Assembly: GCA_958510875.1 (NCBI GenBank)
Contig: OY294068.1
Location: 158,508,388 to 158,572,387, forward strand
From: Endomychus coccineus
Taxonomy: Eukaryota; Arthropoda; Insecta; Coleoptera; Endomychidae
DNA: 64,000 nt
Direction of reading: 5' to 3'
Part shown: positions 43,351-52,682 of the stretch, one piece after another
Layout: each line of letters begins with the position of its first letter
Numbering within the stretch: the first letter of the stretch is position 1
Notes under the pieces: generated by a model
Seen by the model: only the letters and a program-made list of their open reading frames with translations
The model's database searches: none
What the model was told of the DNA's origin: nothing
Translations under genes and position numbers: made by a program

Positions 43351-44865
43351 CAAGGGCGTACCCAGCAAGGGGAAGGGGGGGGGTGGCAGCCGCCGCACAG
43401 AAATACCTATAACATTATTAAAACCTCACCCTGGCGTCTTCGGGAGCAAAGAGCACGGCGAAGCAGTTCTGAAATTGTACGACTGATGGATACTTCATTT
43501 CGTAATGCACTAGATAGACTAGACTCTATCAGGACTCTACACTCTAGCCGACACACAAAAAACCCCGACGATGTTTCCCGCCAAATACTTCAATCGTTCG
43601 GCTACATTCGTACGGTTTTCCGCTTCTCCGGTATAAGTGCCGAGTTTTAGGATGGTGAAGTTGATAAAACGTACAAAAACATTGCTGTGTCATCATCATG
43701 TGACACCTTGACGGTCGGATCCTATTGGTTATTGTCGAGCGCGTGGCCAGAATAAGTTAATTTCAGTATTATCGCATTGCCATTCAGGGTTGCCAGATAT
43801 CAAGTACGCGGTGTCGCATACTGGCGAGAAATCGCCTAAAATCGCTTAAATTGAGGCACTGCAGTTGATTTTCTTTTAAAAAGGGACTTTGTCTCGAATA
43901 CTGAAAATTTTGGTGTAACCAAGCAAACAAATACCATGGATTTGATTGCTGTAGGAAAACACATTACAAGAATCCTTGAAGTACTCAAAAGAGACCGTCA
44001 AGAAGCAGATCGAATCACTGACCAATTACTCCAAGAAGCGCAAGACATTTCAATGGAATAGGAAATAGTTTTGCTCAAAAGCAAAAGCACAGGAGCAATC
44101 ATCCATCAGACAATGATAATGAATACTGGCGACGTTCACTTATTATTCCTTATCTTGATTCATTCACGTCATCGTTAAATATTCGATTTTCCCAAGAAAA
44201 TACCCCAGCTTTTACTTTAACAAAACTACATCCTTTATACATGACGGAAACTAATAATACAGACTTACAAAAAAACGCTGAAATGTTTCAAGATTCTTAT
44301 GTTTTGGATGACATCACAGGAGAACTTGACCTATAGTATGATTTGTGGACGAAGAATAATTTACCCAAATACGAATTAAAGGCTATTGATGTCACTGACC
44401 TGTTTGAGGAAATCAATATTTTCTTCCCCGCCTTGAGAAAAGCAATCTTAATTTTGAGCATTATCTCATGCACTACGGCGACCGTCGAACGATCATTCAG
44501 TACGCTTTGAAGAGTGAAGACCTGAATTAGAACCACTTTGAGAGAGACAAGGCTGAGACTGGATTATGCTTGATGAGCGTACATCGGAATTTTGCGAAAG
44601 AAAACCGTTAAATGGTGGAAACGAAAGTAATGGATAAATTTGCAGCAAATCCGAGAAGATTAGTTTTGATATAAAAATTTAATTAAATAAAGTTTATTAG
44701 AATACTTGCATTTTTTTTTCTTATAAAAACCGTCTCAGTTGTAGCATGGCATGTCTAGTGATTAACACAGTTTCTCGGTAGTTTTCAGTTCCCCATCCTT
44801 TCCTTGAAAGAAATATGAGCTGCCCCCCCCCCCCCCCCTTGTTCAGATCCTGGGTACGCCCTTGT
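43351..44865 (+). mobile_element. hAT element (ZMYM1-like) with CAAGGGCGTACCCAG termini
   Basis: Inverted ends CAAGGGCGTACCCAG (43351) and CTGGGTACGCCCTTG (44850-44864). The flanking 8-bp sequences TACACACT (43343-43350) and GACACACT (44866-44873) agree at 7 of 8, a plausible hAT target duplication one base off the TIR. The flanks join into a PLE pLTR, so this insertion postdates that PLE. G-runs (43375-43383) and a run of 16 C (44823-44838) lie just inside the two ends. The transposase relic is at 43935-44660. Confidence 0.75.
43935..44660 (+). pseudogene. hAT transposase relic, C-terminal half
   Basis: The plus strand reads MDLIAVGKHITRILEVLKRD, YWRRSLIIPYLDSFTSSL, ELDLxYDLWTKNN, INIFFPALRKAILILSI, then TTATVERSFSTL and RVKTxIRTTLRETRLRLDYA. 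PxTxCTxERSFSxLRRxKTxLRxTMxxxRLxxL is the C-terminal dimerisation region of the hAT group that includes ZMYM1-like proteins. At least four stop codons are in frame. N-terminal zinc finger and catalytic Asp regions are deleted, so this is a non-autonomous deletion derivative. Confidence 0.8.
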
Positions 44866-44879
44866 GACACACTGTGGAT

Positions 44880-45350
44880 TCACTGTAACACTATTATGAG
44901 GAATAATTAGCCTCTTCCACTAAAAACACTATCGAGGACCTTTCGGCTACCAAGTGGCCATCATCAGAGTAAACTAAACTATAAATCGAAATGTGCCTAC
45001 TTAGATACTATTTGGGGATAATGTGCAAACAATGGGTCACCCTCAGCTGGAGGAAAATCGGAATATAATGAATTCTTTTTTCGTTTATACATTTCCATCC
45101 TTTCTAAATTACCCAGATATTTGTCTGTACTGTGTTTTAAAAGTGATAAGCCTTCTTGAGAAATGGTGTTACCTGTATTTAAAATAAGTTGGCCTTGCTG
45201 ATTTTTCACCGTTATTTTTCTATATATGGGCAAAATGCTCCTTATGCCGAGTTGAAATGTCCCTTCTAGTTTGACCCACATAGCATTCCCAGCGCGACTC
45301 ACAATCGATTTTGTAAATCCCGGATCTGTAGAACTCGGAAATGTCATCAA
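44880..45350 (-). mobile_element. PLE 3' end: GIY-YIG relic plus pLTR
   Basis: The minus strand from 45350 encodes SSTDPGFTKSIVSRAG (GIY region, frameshifted; another frame gives ISTRHKEHFAHI), QGQLILNTGNTISQEGLSLL, KHSTDKYLGNLERMEMYKRK and DFPPAEGDPLFAH. It closely parallels the PLE at 47177-47602. After the stop, the pLTR with a hammerhead core (44930-44971) follows. The copy is 5' truncated near 45370. Confidence 0.75.
44930..44971 (-). ncRNA. Hammerhead ribozyme, core intact, stem I damaged
   Basis: Minus strand: CTGATGA (44961-44967), stem II GGC/GCC around CACTTGGTA, GAAA (44941-44944), short stem III AG-GTC-CT, C as cleavage base (44934). Stem I strand TACT (44968-44971) faces GATA, whereas the related copy at 47.6 kb has the perfect partner AGTA. 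So the catalytic core is whole but stem I has drifted. Confidence 0.65.
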
Positions 45351-45589
45351 AAGTGTTGCCTAAATGACTTTTGGGCTTGTTCTCACATATCTAAACTGAT
45401 TATATTGCAAATTTAGAGAACAAGTAAGGGTAACTCGGCTAGAGACCCAACCCCTTTTCAAAATTCATTGCCCGCATCCATGTTTATAGCAATTTTAATA
45501 AAAACATTTGATAGTTTTGACAAAGGAAAGAATAATAAATAATATATACACTAAGTGAGCTCAAATTCTAAATGATGGAATGGTTCTTT

Positions 45590-46245
45590 GGGCAGCTAAC
45601 CCTTGTGAACGGAGAGATGCTCAAGCAGTTCGGGAGAGATGCCCGCACCGCTTATTTTTTCTTCTTGAAATTAACTTTAGCACACAATTCACAAACATCA
45701 GCAAATTTTGAATAAGATTCATGCATCCAGTGACTGCAGTGAATGCATTGGATCCAATTGTCCTTTCTCTTAGTTTTAAGATATTCTTCCCCACATCCAA
45801 TGCAACAACTTTCATTATCCATATCCTCATAGTCCGTTGAATCATCCAAAGAAAGAGCATCCGAGTTATCAATCGCTGTACTGCTTTCTCTTGATTTAGA
45901 CTTTTTTCTTTTTCTTTCATTTGGTTCCGCGAAATTGTGACTTTTTTGTTGTACGGTCCTAGTTTTCTCATAGTCGATGGACCTTGACGTGATAGATTCA
46001 GCTTCTTCTACTTCTGTTCTTGTACAGCTTTGATGTTCTTACGCTTATTCAAATTTCCGGGGGAATTCAATATTTTGGCTATTCTTTTCCCACTTGCCTT
46101 CACAGCAATTAAAGTTTCTGGAACTGGCGCCTTATGGTCAATTATTTTCGTTTGTGTGAAATCATTTGTTGTATCTGTCGGTGTGGAAGTCTCATCAATT
46201 GAATGAGGATCTGCATGGTTAGCTGGCTCGACTGGAGGTCATGAC
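45590..46245 (-). pseudogene. Pogo/Tigger-like transposase C-terminus with PHD-like finger
   Basis: Minus strand: DHKAPVPETLIAVKASG, KRIAKILNSPGNLNKRKN, then after a frameshift DDSTDYEDMDNESCCIGCG, EEYLKTKRKDNWIQCIHCSH, WMHESYSKFADVCELC and a lysine-rich end. A Ser/Asp-rich tail followed by C-x2-C...W-x-QC-x2-C-x2-WxH...C-x2-C is the usual C-terminus of insect pogo (DDE_1) transposases. The DDE catalytic core and the CENPB-type DNA-binding domain are missing. It is truncated at about 46245 next to an unrelated repeat. Confidence 0.7.
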
Positions 46246-46249
46246 TAAA

Positions 46250-46790
46250 CATCATTTTTTCAACAAAATTATGCTTTATTATTCACAAACGTCCCAGGAA
46301 AATCTCAAATTTCCCAAATTTTCCATGTGGAGAGTTTTTTGGGAAAAATTACAGCGGAATCGTGATCAACGACCCAAAAAATCTACTAGAGGTTATTTTT
46401 GCAATACAAAATTATAAGTTATATATTATATATATAAATTTTCCAAATTCCCCATCTGGAGGGAGTTTTCCGAGAAAAATAAAATCGGATCAGCGACCCA
46501 AAAAACATACTAGGGGTCATTTTCGGCTCTGAATTCATTAATTCAGGACTGTTTTTATAAGAATGCTCCTCTGAGGGGTTGAAACCCCGTTTTGAGGGGG
46601 TAGGAAAGTCGACCCCGCGGTCTTGATAGTCATAAATGATCTATAGGGTATCAGGAACAAAATGCAATAAAATTTTTAAATTCTAGCTCACTACATTTTT
46701 ATTTTTATTATGGTCTTTTTCCGGGCTTATTGCCTGGACTATTTGTTGAACGCGCTTAATAGCCAATTTGATTCATTGAATTCACTCTCG
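46250..46790. repeat. Dispersed repeat with CAGCGACCC boxes
   Basis: Contains GTGATCAACGACCCAAAAAA (about 46360) and CAGCGACCCAAAAAACAT (about 46490), about 130 bp apart and each followed by CTA-G-GGT-ATTTT. The part from 46480 matches 7240-7460. GGGCTTATTGCCTGGACTAT (about 46724) matches GGCTTATTGACTGGACTAA at 62440. A mosaic of the same repeat families as in 61-62.5 kb. Confidence 0.6.
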
Positions 46791-46794
46791 AAGG

Positions 46795-47602
46795 AGAAAC
46801 AGATAATCATCTTCCTTTACTTGATATCAACATCATAAAAGCTGGTAATCACTTGGATTCCGTCATAAATACAGAAAACTCACTCAAACTAATAGGTATA
46901 CTCCGGCGGATTCAGCACCATTTATATATAAAATAGCTCCATTTAAAAGTATTGTTCATAGAATATTTATGTCCCTTTGAGCCAGCAAAAATTATAATAA
47001 AGGAGTTGAGAAACTTTAGCAAATAGCGTTGGACAATGGTTACGACAAATCATTGATCAATAATTTAATTTCTAAGCCAAGAAGGAAATTGGAACGTAGC
47101 CAACTAACCAAATTAGAGTCATTACCTCCAAATATTTCAACAAAATTTGAAAGTTTCACTTATCATCCTTCAGTAATTGATAAATTGTACAATTGTTCTT
47201 CTAAATTTGCAATACAACCAAATTATAGATGTAAGAACTAGCTCAACTTTTGATAAAGTTACCAGGAGTTACAAAATCGATTGTGATTCTTCTTCAAAAT
47301 GCTATGTGGGTCAAACTGGAAGGAACATTTTATCTCGGTTAAAAGAACGTTTTGCCCATATGAAGAAACATGATGGTGAAGAATCAGCGTTAACCGAACT
47401 TATTTTGAATACAGGTCACACCATTTCTCGAGAAAGTTTATCTCTTTCAAAATACAGTAAGGACAAATATCTAGATAAATTAAAAGGAATGAAAACGTAT
47501 AAACGAAAGAGCAATTTATCAAATTTCGATTCATCTTCCGCTGGGGGTGACCTCTTGCTTGAATTATTATCCCCAAAGAGTATTCAAACAGGCACATTCT
47601 GA
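46795..47602 (+). pseudogene. PLE: RT thumb to GIY-YIG endonuclease
   Basis: Plus strand: DNHLPLLDINIIKAGNHLD (canonical PFLDVxIxRxxxxL), a degraded YRKPTHT...RY...SxHP block, FKSIVHRIFMSL (SLVxRAxxL), NYNKGVEKL and ALDNGYDKSLINNLISKPR (canonical LxxNGYPxxxI). Then, across a frameshift, YKIDCDSSSKCYVGQTGRN (GIY-YIG core, Tyr-Val-Gly), LSRLKERFAHMKKHDGEESA, LTELILNTGHTISRESLSLS, LDKLKGMKTYKRKSNLSNF and the C-terminal SSAGGDLLLELL. RT palm is absent. It is a sister copy of the PLE at 44880-45350. Confidence 0.85.
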
Positions 47603-47715
47603 CTTATGATTTAGTTTACTTTGATGATGACTACTTGGTAGCCGAAAGGTCCTCAGTACTTTAGGAATATTTTTAGTTGATAAGGGTGATTTCTCCTCAA
47701 TATAGACTCATTTAT
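47603..47715 (+). repeat. PLE 3' pLTR
   Basis: Directly after the GIY-YIG stop codon: a hammerhead-like core and then TTTTTAGTTGATAAGGG, the counterpart of TTATCCACTAAAA (minus strand) in the three related pLTRs at 30.9, 38.1 and 44.9 kb. Confidence 0.7.
47617..47658 (+). ncRNA. Hammerhead ribozyme copy with C-to-T core change
   Basis: Stem I TACT (47617-47620) pairs perfectly with AGTA (47655-47658). GAAA (47644-47647), stem III AG-GTC-CT and cleavage base C (47654) are present. The box reads TTGATGA (47621-47627) instead of CTGATGA. Loss of the invariant C predicts an inactive ribozyme. Confidence 0.6.
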
Positions 47716-47799
47716 GAAGTATATTCAAACCAAACTGGTACCAGAGGTAAACAGAAGTCAAACATCGCTTGATTCGGATAATCTCATAAAACTCCGTGT

Positions 47800-48225
47800 T
47801 TCCAATATCGCTCCGTAGACGGATTAGTTGTCAGGTTGAGGTTCATAATTAGCTACCTGATTGAGCGAATTCATTAAACATATATTTGAATACTTTTCCG
47901 GTTCTATAAATACCAAGTTACCTCTGGGTAAATACCACACCATTTTCCAAGCGGAGATACTGGCAATAACGCGCCGTGCACAAACAGCGCTGGAAGAGAG
48001 AACGCAACCCCATATCAGTATATTACACAGACAACAAAGTAGCTCCGCTGAGCTGGGTACCTTGAGAATAACATCGGAGCTAGTCTGGGATTGCATCAAC
48101 ACTCAAAACAATATTAACGGAATTAAAGGTCATCTCGCCATATTCAGGATCTTCAGTCACTCTAGAATAAGGGTAAATGAGCTAGCCGATGACCTTGCAA
48201 TAATAGGGACTAAATAACCCCTAAT
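47800..48225 (+). pseudogene. LINE RNase H domain relic
   Basis: Plus frame: INTKLPLGKYHTIFQAEILA, LEERTQPHISILHRQQSSSA, LRITSELVWDCINTQNN, GHLAIFRIFSHSRIRVNELA and DDLAIIGTK. FQAEILAI (catalytic Glu), the SDSQAAL block (degraded) and GHSGIxGNELADDLA (His and Asp) define an RNase H domain of the type attached to I/Jockey-group LINEs. The first catalytic Asp block is missing; a matching piece lies at 49440-49610. Confidence 0.8.
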
Positions 48226-48229
48226 ATGA

Positions 48230-48538
48230 TAGCCCAGGTAGCTCAGCGGTACAGTGGTAGAAGCATCGATCACTGTGGCTTCTGGTAGCGGGTTAGAATC
48301 TCAGCGACTACGGAATTTTTCCGTTGGCTCGAGAAAGTGGTGAGGCAACATTCAATGGACCGTCAGTCATCAAGACTGCCCTGATTGCAGATTCGAGCCT
48401 ATCACACAAGGTGTAGTGTTCAATGGGTATATCTGAGGTGATTAAATTGGGAATCAGGAACTTCCACACTATCTTATGTGATGTTACAGACCCATGAGGT
48501 GCCCATAAGGGGTTTCAACCACCTCTCAAAAAAAAACT
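48230..48538 (+). mobile_element. tRNA-derived SINE
   Basis: Begins with a tRNA-like head: box A TAGCTCAGCGGT (48239-48250) and box B GGTTAGAATCTC (48291-48302; consensus GGTTCGANTCC), about 40 bp apart as in Pol III promoters. A unique body of about 230 bp follows and an A-rich end CTCAAAAAAAAACTT (48526-48540). No acceptor-stem pairing, so it is not a functional tRNA. Transcription by RNA polymerase III from the internal promoter is expected for such elements. Confidence 0.75.
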
Positions 48539-49439
48539 TAATATGCCATAAACTAGTGGTGGGCATCTCGAAAAGTAACATAAAAGAAACAATCCATGAT
48601 CACATTATTCGGAAGAGCGGCAACTAGTGAACGGTTGCAGGGAGTCGAAAGCCCTGATTGGACTACACATTAGGCAAGACTGCAATTGAGGAATATTGTT
48701 AAAACCGATGCCAAAAAGCCAAAATGCCGACACAGATACTAACAAGACAAGAAGCGTTTGTTTAATTTTTTGGCAGGTGGTGCACACTCAGAAGCACACG
48801 TACATGCACACGCACACACACACACACACACGGACACACACACGCGTCGAGAGCGATTTCACCCCTGCTTTATTTCGAAAGCGAAATCCCTGGATGAAAA
48901 TAAAATTTCAAATTAACATGTGCAAGCGAGAATAATTACGTTTAATTATGTTATGCAGTTCGGAACGCGAGAATGAACTAGCAATGGAATGTAGATCAGG
49001 ATTTGTAGTTGCGCTTACTAATGTGGATATAATCTAATTTTTCAGTAAGCAGTATGCCGTATGAATGGGAGTAGCATGTTGCGATGCTGGTGGTATTACA
49101 TTAAAATAAAAAACAATGGCTCTAAAAACGCTGCGGCTCATAATCCAATATTCTAAATAAGCCGTGCTTTTCACACACATACAGTCTCGCTGTGCGACCC
49201 CAAAACAAAGTAACATGTTTCATAACATTGTATCATCTTTCGTAATAAGCTGCATCTGTTGTTCGAGTTGTTACGATGCAACTATATTCAGCAGTATTAT
49301 ATCTAATTGTACTTTGTAAGATGATACGGGAATTGGACTCATAATATCATCGCCTCGGCTCATAATTTCTCGAACGTTGTCAACAGTAAGATGAAGTATT
49401 ATAACTAGAAAATGTTCAGCAGGTAACAGGCAACAAAGT
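48539..49439. other. Non-coding with a CA microsatellite
   Basis: Holds a (CA)n run at about 48809-48845 interrupted by GG, and no recognised gene or transposon. Confidence 0.5.
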
Positions 49440-49610
49440 TGAAAATTCATCCTGTTAGGTAAGGTTCAATCTGTTGGTATACCGATGGATCCAAAACACC
49501 AGGAGGTACGTGGGCCGGAGTCTTTTGGGTCAGAATAAAATATTCGGATTTCGTGGTCGAATACACCAGTATTTTTCAAGCGGAAGTCCATTTAATGAGG
49601 AGAATTGCAA
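49440..49610 (+). pseudogene. LINE RNase H N-terminal fragment
   Basis: The plus strand reads CWYTDGSKTPGGTWAGVF, then VEYTSIFQAEVH. YTDGSK carries the first catalytic Asp and IFQAE the catalytic Glu of RNase H. It resembles the missing start of the 47800-48225 relic but lies downstream of it, so it is a separate copy. Confidence 0.75.
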
Positions 49611-49934
49611 AAATCGATCTGGACTAAGGATACAAAAAGAAGAGCATAGCCATTATGTTTGGTAGTCACAGCTATGAAAGTGTTGAGCTCTTACATCATT
49701 GGCTCAAGGATGGTTATTATCTACGGAGCAGACGCCTTTTCACGCTGAAACGTCTCTATTAGAACCATAATATTCCTACGGTGTAGGATTACATACTAAA
49801 CAGGAGATCTTCAGAACACAAAGAAGACTTAAAATTTCGATATAGACAGTCCAAGACTCTCCCAGACAAATTCAGGAGAAAGGAAATCAGGAACAATCTA
49901 AGAATTCGCGGCGAACGCATGTCATAAGATTTCA
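49611..49934. other. Unassigned
   Basis: No recognised content. Confidence 0.3.
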
Positions 49935-50295
49935 TCAGTTCTGTGGTCATTTCTTTGATAGTTCTGATGGTTCAAAAATTGTATGACTTCTCAATTTTTA
50001 TTTGTATTCTTTTTCGATCCCAATTGCAAACTCTGTGTGTTGCTGACCTCGGAGAGATCCTAGTCCTGGATGTAGTATCAGTGATGCACGTGATGATATA
50101 AGTTATCTAAGGTACGCTTATTAGTAAAACAGTATAACCACTATTTATGACGACATTATTCGCTTAAGAATAGGAAAAGAGAGGCAAGGATACGAGAGAA
50201 GAAAAATATGAGCGTGAAGTTACCTTCAGGGTGAGGAACTTCTTCATCACAATAATCTCTATTTTAATGTACAATCTGAGAATCCATAACGAACA
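49935..50295. repeat. Dispersed repeat, copies at 55845-55990 and 62565-62780
   Basis: TTGATAGTTCTGATGGTTCAAAAA (49960) corresponds to TTGATAGTTTTGTTGGTTC at 55890, and GATATAAGTTATC...TTATTCGCTTAAGAAT...GAGGATACGAGAG (50095-50200) to 62615-62710, all in the same orientation. It is part of the nested complex, with no coding capacity. Confidence 0.7.
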
Positions 50296-50771
50296 TATTT
50301 AGTGCAGTCAAATGGGTATAAAAATAGTCCACACCCTTAAATCCTTGGAAAAAGAATTATATTCAGAATGTTATTAGATATGAAGTCTTCCTCATAGACA
50401 GTTGTGCAAATTGTTCATATCGTTTATAAGCAATAAATTAACAATTAGCTAATTTTTGATTAAATAGAAAATGCTAAATTTGATCATTTTTGATCGGGTA
50501 AATACTACTTTTGGTCAGGGAAAATATGGAACTGGTTAAACAAATAGTTGAATTAACTTCATCTGTTATAAACAAATAGATGGATTCGACCAAAACTCCG
50601 AGTTTAGGGTTGCCTTCGGATAATTTTGGCATTTTGAGTCCAATTTTATTATCAATATCGTCGAATGAATACCCACAAATTTGCTAATTTGTCATAAGCA
50701 AACTCTATATTTATTTTAACGAAATAATAAATAAAACTACTTTGTTTTACTATCACTGATATTTAATATAG

Positions 50772-50814
50772 TCGTTACTATAGTTTCAACACTAAACGTG
50801 TCATCTTCAGACGA
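50772..50814 (-). ncRNA. Hammerhead ribozyme, complete core
   Basis: Minus strand: stem I TCGT (50811-50814) with ACGA (50772-50775), CTGAAGA (50804-50810), stem II ACAC/GTGT with GTTTA loop, GAAA, stem III ACT-AT-AGT and A at the cleavage position. Every core position fits CUGANGA...GAAA. Lies in the pLTR of the minus-strand PLE. Confidence 0.85.
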
Positions 50815-50944
50815 AGGATGAATTTAACAAATATTAAATCTACTATATATAGGTTGAAGAAGGATTTCAAACAAATTTTATGGCTATAGGAAATAGTTCT
50901 AGGAAAAACCAGAGAGGAGTAAGGTGATAAGGTAATTCCGTGGG

Positions 50945-51245
50945 GACATTAGTGGTGCGGGTATATTTATTAACAGACTTTAAATACTAAAATCCGGTTA
51001 TTAATACATTGAAGAGATTATTGTACTATAAATCTAGTTGATCGTTTAGGATCTTATTATCATACATGTTCATTCCTTTGAAAATTTCCATTGTATCTAA
51101 TATATTTAGTTATGAAGTTTTATCTTGACTATGTACAATTTGACATTATTCAAATCAGGTAAGGTATGGCCTGTTTCTAAAATATGATTTGCAAATGAAG
51201 AATCGGTTTTATTATTTTTAAAGGAACGAAAATATTCTTTATATC
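50945..51245 (-). pseudogene. PLE GIY-YIG C-terminus (minus copy)
   Basis: The minus strand encodes a run like NKTDSSFANHILETGHTLPD, then, after frame changes, EIFKGMNMYDNKILNDQLDL, the C-terminal part of PLE endonucleases. It mirrors 51245-51600. Confidence 0.7.
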
Positions 51246-51600
51246 GTCAACCTGACCATCAGCTTCAAACCCCAAACAAATTATCTCATATTCTGTTCAA
51301 TGCGAAAGATAAAACTGACAAATTTAAAAGACCCGGAGTTTATAAACTAACTTGTTCCGAGTGTGATAGTTTTTACATAGGTAGATCTTGCCGTAACATA
51401 GCAGTAGATATAAAGAACATTTTCGTTCCTTTAAAAATAATAAAACCGATTCTTCATTTGCAAATCATATTTTAGATAAAACTTCAAAACTAAATATATT
51501 AAAGTCAATGGAAATTTTCAAAGGAATGAAGATGTATGATAATAAGATCCTGAACGATCAACTAGATTTATATTACAGTAATCTCTTCAATGTATTATAA
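51246..51600 (+). pseudogene. PLE GIY-YIG endonuclease (plus copy)
   Basis: Plus strand: PNKLSHILFNAKDKTDKFKR, PGVYKLTCSECDSFYIGRSC (GVYKL...CxxC...FYIGRS, the GIY-YIG core), RNIA, then a frameshift and SSFANHILDKTSKLNILKSM, EIFKGMKMYDNKILNDQLDL and YYSNLFNVL with stop at 51600. RT domain is absent. One deletion between KxH and the next block disrupts the frame. Confidence 0.8.
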
Positions 51601-51783
51601 CCGGAATTTAGTATTTAAAGTCTGTTAGTAAATATACCCGCACCACCAATGTCCTCACGGAATTACCTAATCACCTTACCTCTTTCTGGTTTTTCCTAGA
51701 ACTATTTCCTATAGACATAAAATTTGTTTGAAATCCTTCTTCAACCTATACATAGTAGATTTAATATTTGTTTAATTCATTTT

Positions 51784-51826
51784 TCGTCTGAAGATGACAC
51801 GTTTAGTGTTGAAACTATAGTAACGA
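51784..51826 (+). ncRNA. Hammerhead ribozyme, complete core
   Basis: Stem I TCGT (51784-51787) pairs with ACGA (51823-51826). CTGAAGA is 51788-51794, stem II ACAC (51797-51800)/GTGT (51806-51809), GAAA 51811-51814, stem III ACT-AT-AGT (51814-51821), cleavage base A 51822. Identical in design to the inverted copy at 50772 and different in sequence from the 14480 ribozyme, while keeping all pairings. Confidence 0.85.
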
Positions 51827-52400
51827 CTATATTAAATATCAGTGATAGTAAAACAAAGTAGTTTTATTTATTATTTCGTTAAAATGATGAACTATCACAA
51901 AGTAACGGCTTCCACAATTGAATTTTTTCTATATTTATTAATAAATATACGAATTTGACCAAAATGTCTAGATTATAGTAGTTTTCGGATAATTTTGGCC
52001 TCCTGAGTACGATATTATTGCTATTATGGTCTTCAAATGCATACATGAATTTTTTCAATTGTTATAAACAAATTATGTATTAACAAGTATACAAACTTGA
52101 CCATAATGTCGAATTTATAGTCGTTTTCGGATACTTTTGGCCTCCTGAGTACGAATGATTTTTGTCTTTAAATGCATCCATAAATTTTTAGATTGTTATA
52201 AAGAAATTATTTGTTAACAAGTATACGAATTTGACCAAAATGTCGAGTTCATAGTCGTTTTGCTCTCTTGAGTACGATTTTATTGCTATTATGGTCTTTA
52301 AGTGCATACATGAATTTTTAAAATGTTATAAACAAATTAATAATTTACAAATAAAGGAAAACGAAATGTGACATTTTTATTTATTTTTATGTAACATGTA

Positions 52401-52682
52401 CATTCAGAACTTAATTTTTTTGACAAAAATGAAAAGTATCAAGTCTTAATATATATATTTTTTCAAATTCCGACATCAGCGAATTTTAAATGAGAACCGT
52501 ATTAACCCTAAGATAAACATAAAAATGATGAGAATACGCGGGTAGTGAAAAGAAAAAAATTCTGTACGACAGCTAATCACAAAGACGACGCATCATCTCA
52601 GTATATCAAAAGTCGTGACATCGTCGAAAATAATTTCGTGTCGACAATAATCTAGATAATACGAATGAAGATGACGATGATA
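52401..52682. other. Centre of the large inverted repeat, non-coding
   Basis: Sequence between the left repeat arm and the hAT element; an acidic-codon stretch near 52640-52680 (NTNEDDDDN) may be a protein remnant but is too short to assign. Confidence 0.3.

Larger units (their letters stand above)
50713..51885. mobile_element. Head-to-head pair of truncated PLEs
   Basis: A near-symmetric palindrome: a minus-strand PLE 3' part (51245 down to 50713) and a plus-strand PLE 3' part (about 51245 to 51885) joined at their truncated 5' ends. Outer ends ATTTTAACGAAATAATAAAT and its complement mark the boundaries. Both copies include the GIY-YIG C-terminus, a 3' UTR and a pLTR with a complete hammerhead. 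The plus copy extends slightly further into the coding region. Their high similarity indicates that one event or two insertions of the same family produced them. Confidence 0.85.
50296..52400. repeat. Left arm of a large inverted repeat (split by PLE pair)
   Basis: 50296-50712 and 51886-52400 match 55280-55840 inverted: TGCAGTCAAATGGGTAT (50317) against ATCCATTCGACTGCAC (55815), AAATAGATGGATTCGACC (50571) against GGTCGAATTCATCTATTTG (55570), and TTTGACCAAAATGTC...TTTTCGGATAATTTTGGCC. The last ~450 bp consists of three or four tandem units built on CGAATTTGACC...GTCGTTTTCGGA (51945-52345). The PLE pair 50713-51885 interrupts the arm. Confidence 0.7.

Noticed and set aside
43327..43650. 107-codon plus frame at the left end of the 43-kb hAT element
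   Set aside because: It crosses the TIR and a G-run and resembles no protein; best read as non-coding terminal sequence.
48239..48302. A functional tRNA gene
   Set aside because: Boxes A and B are present, but box B deviates, no acceptor stem closes, and the sequence continues into a ~230-bp body with an A-rich end, as in a SINE.
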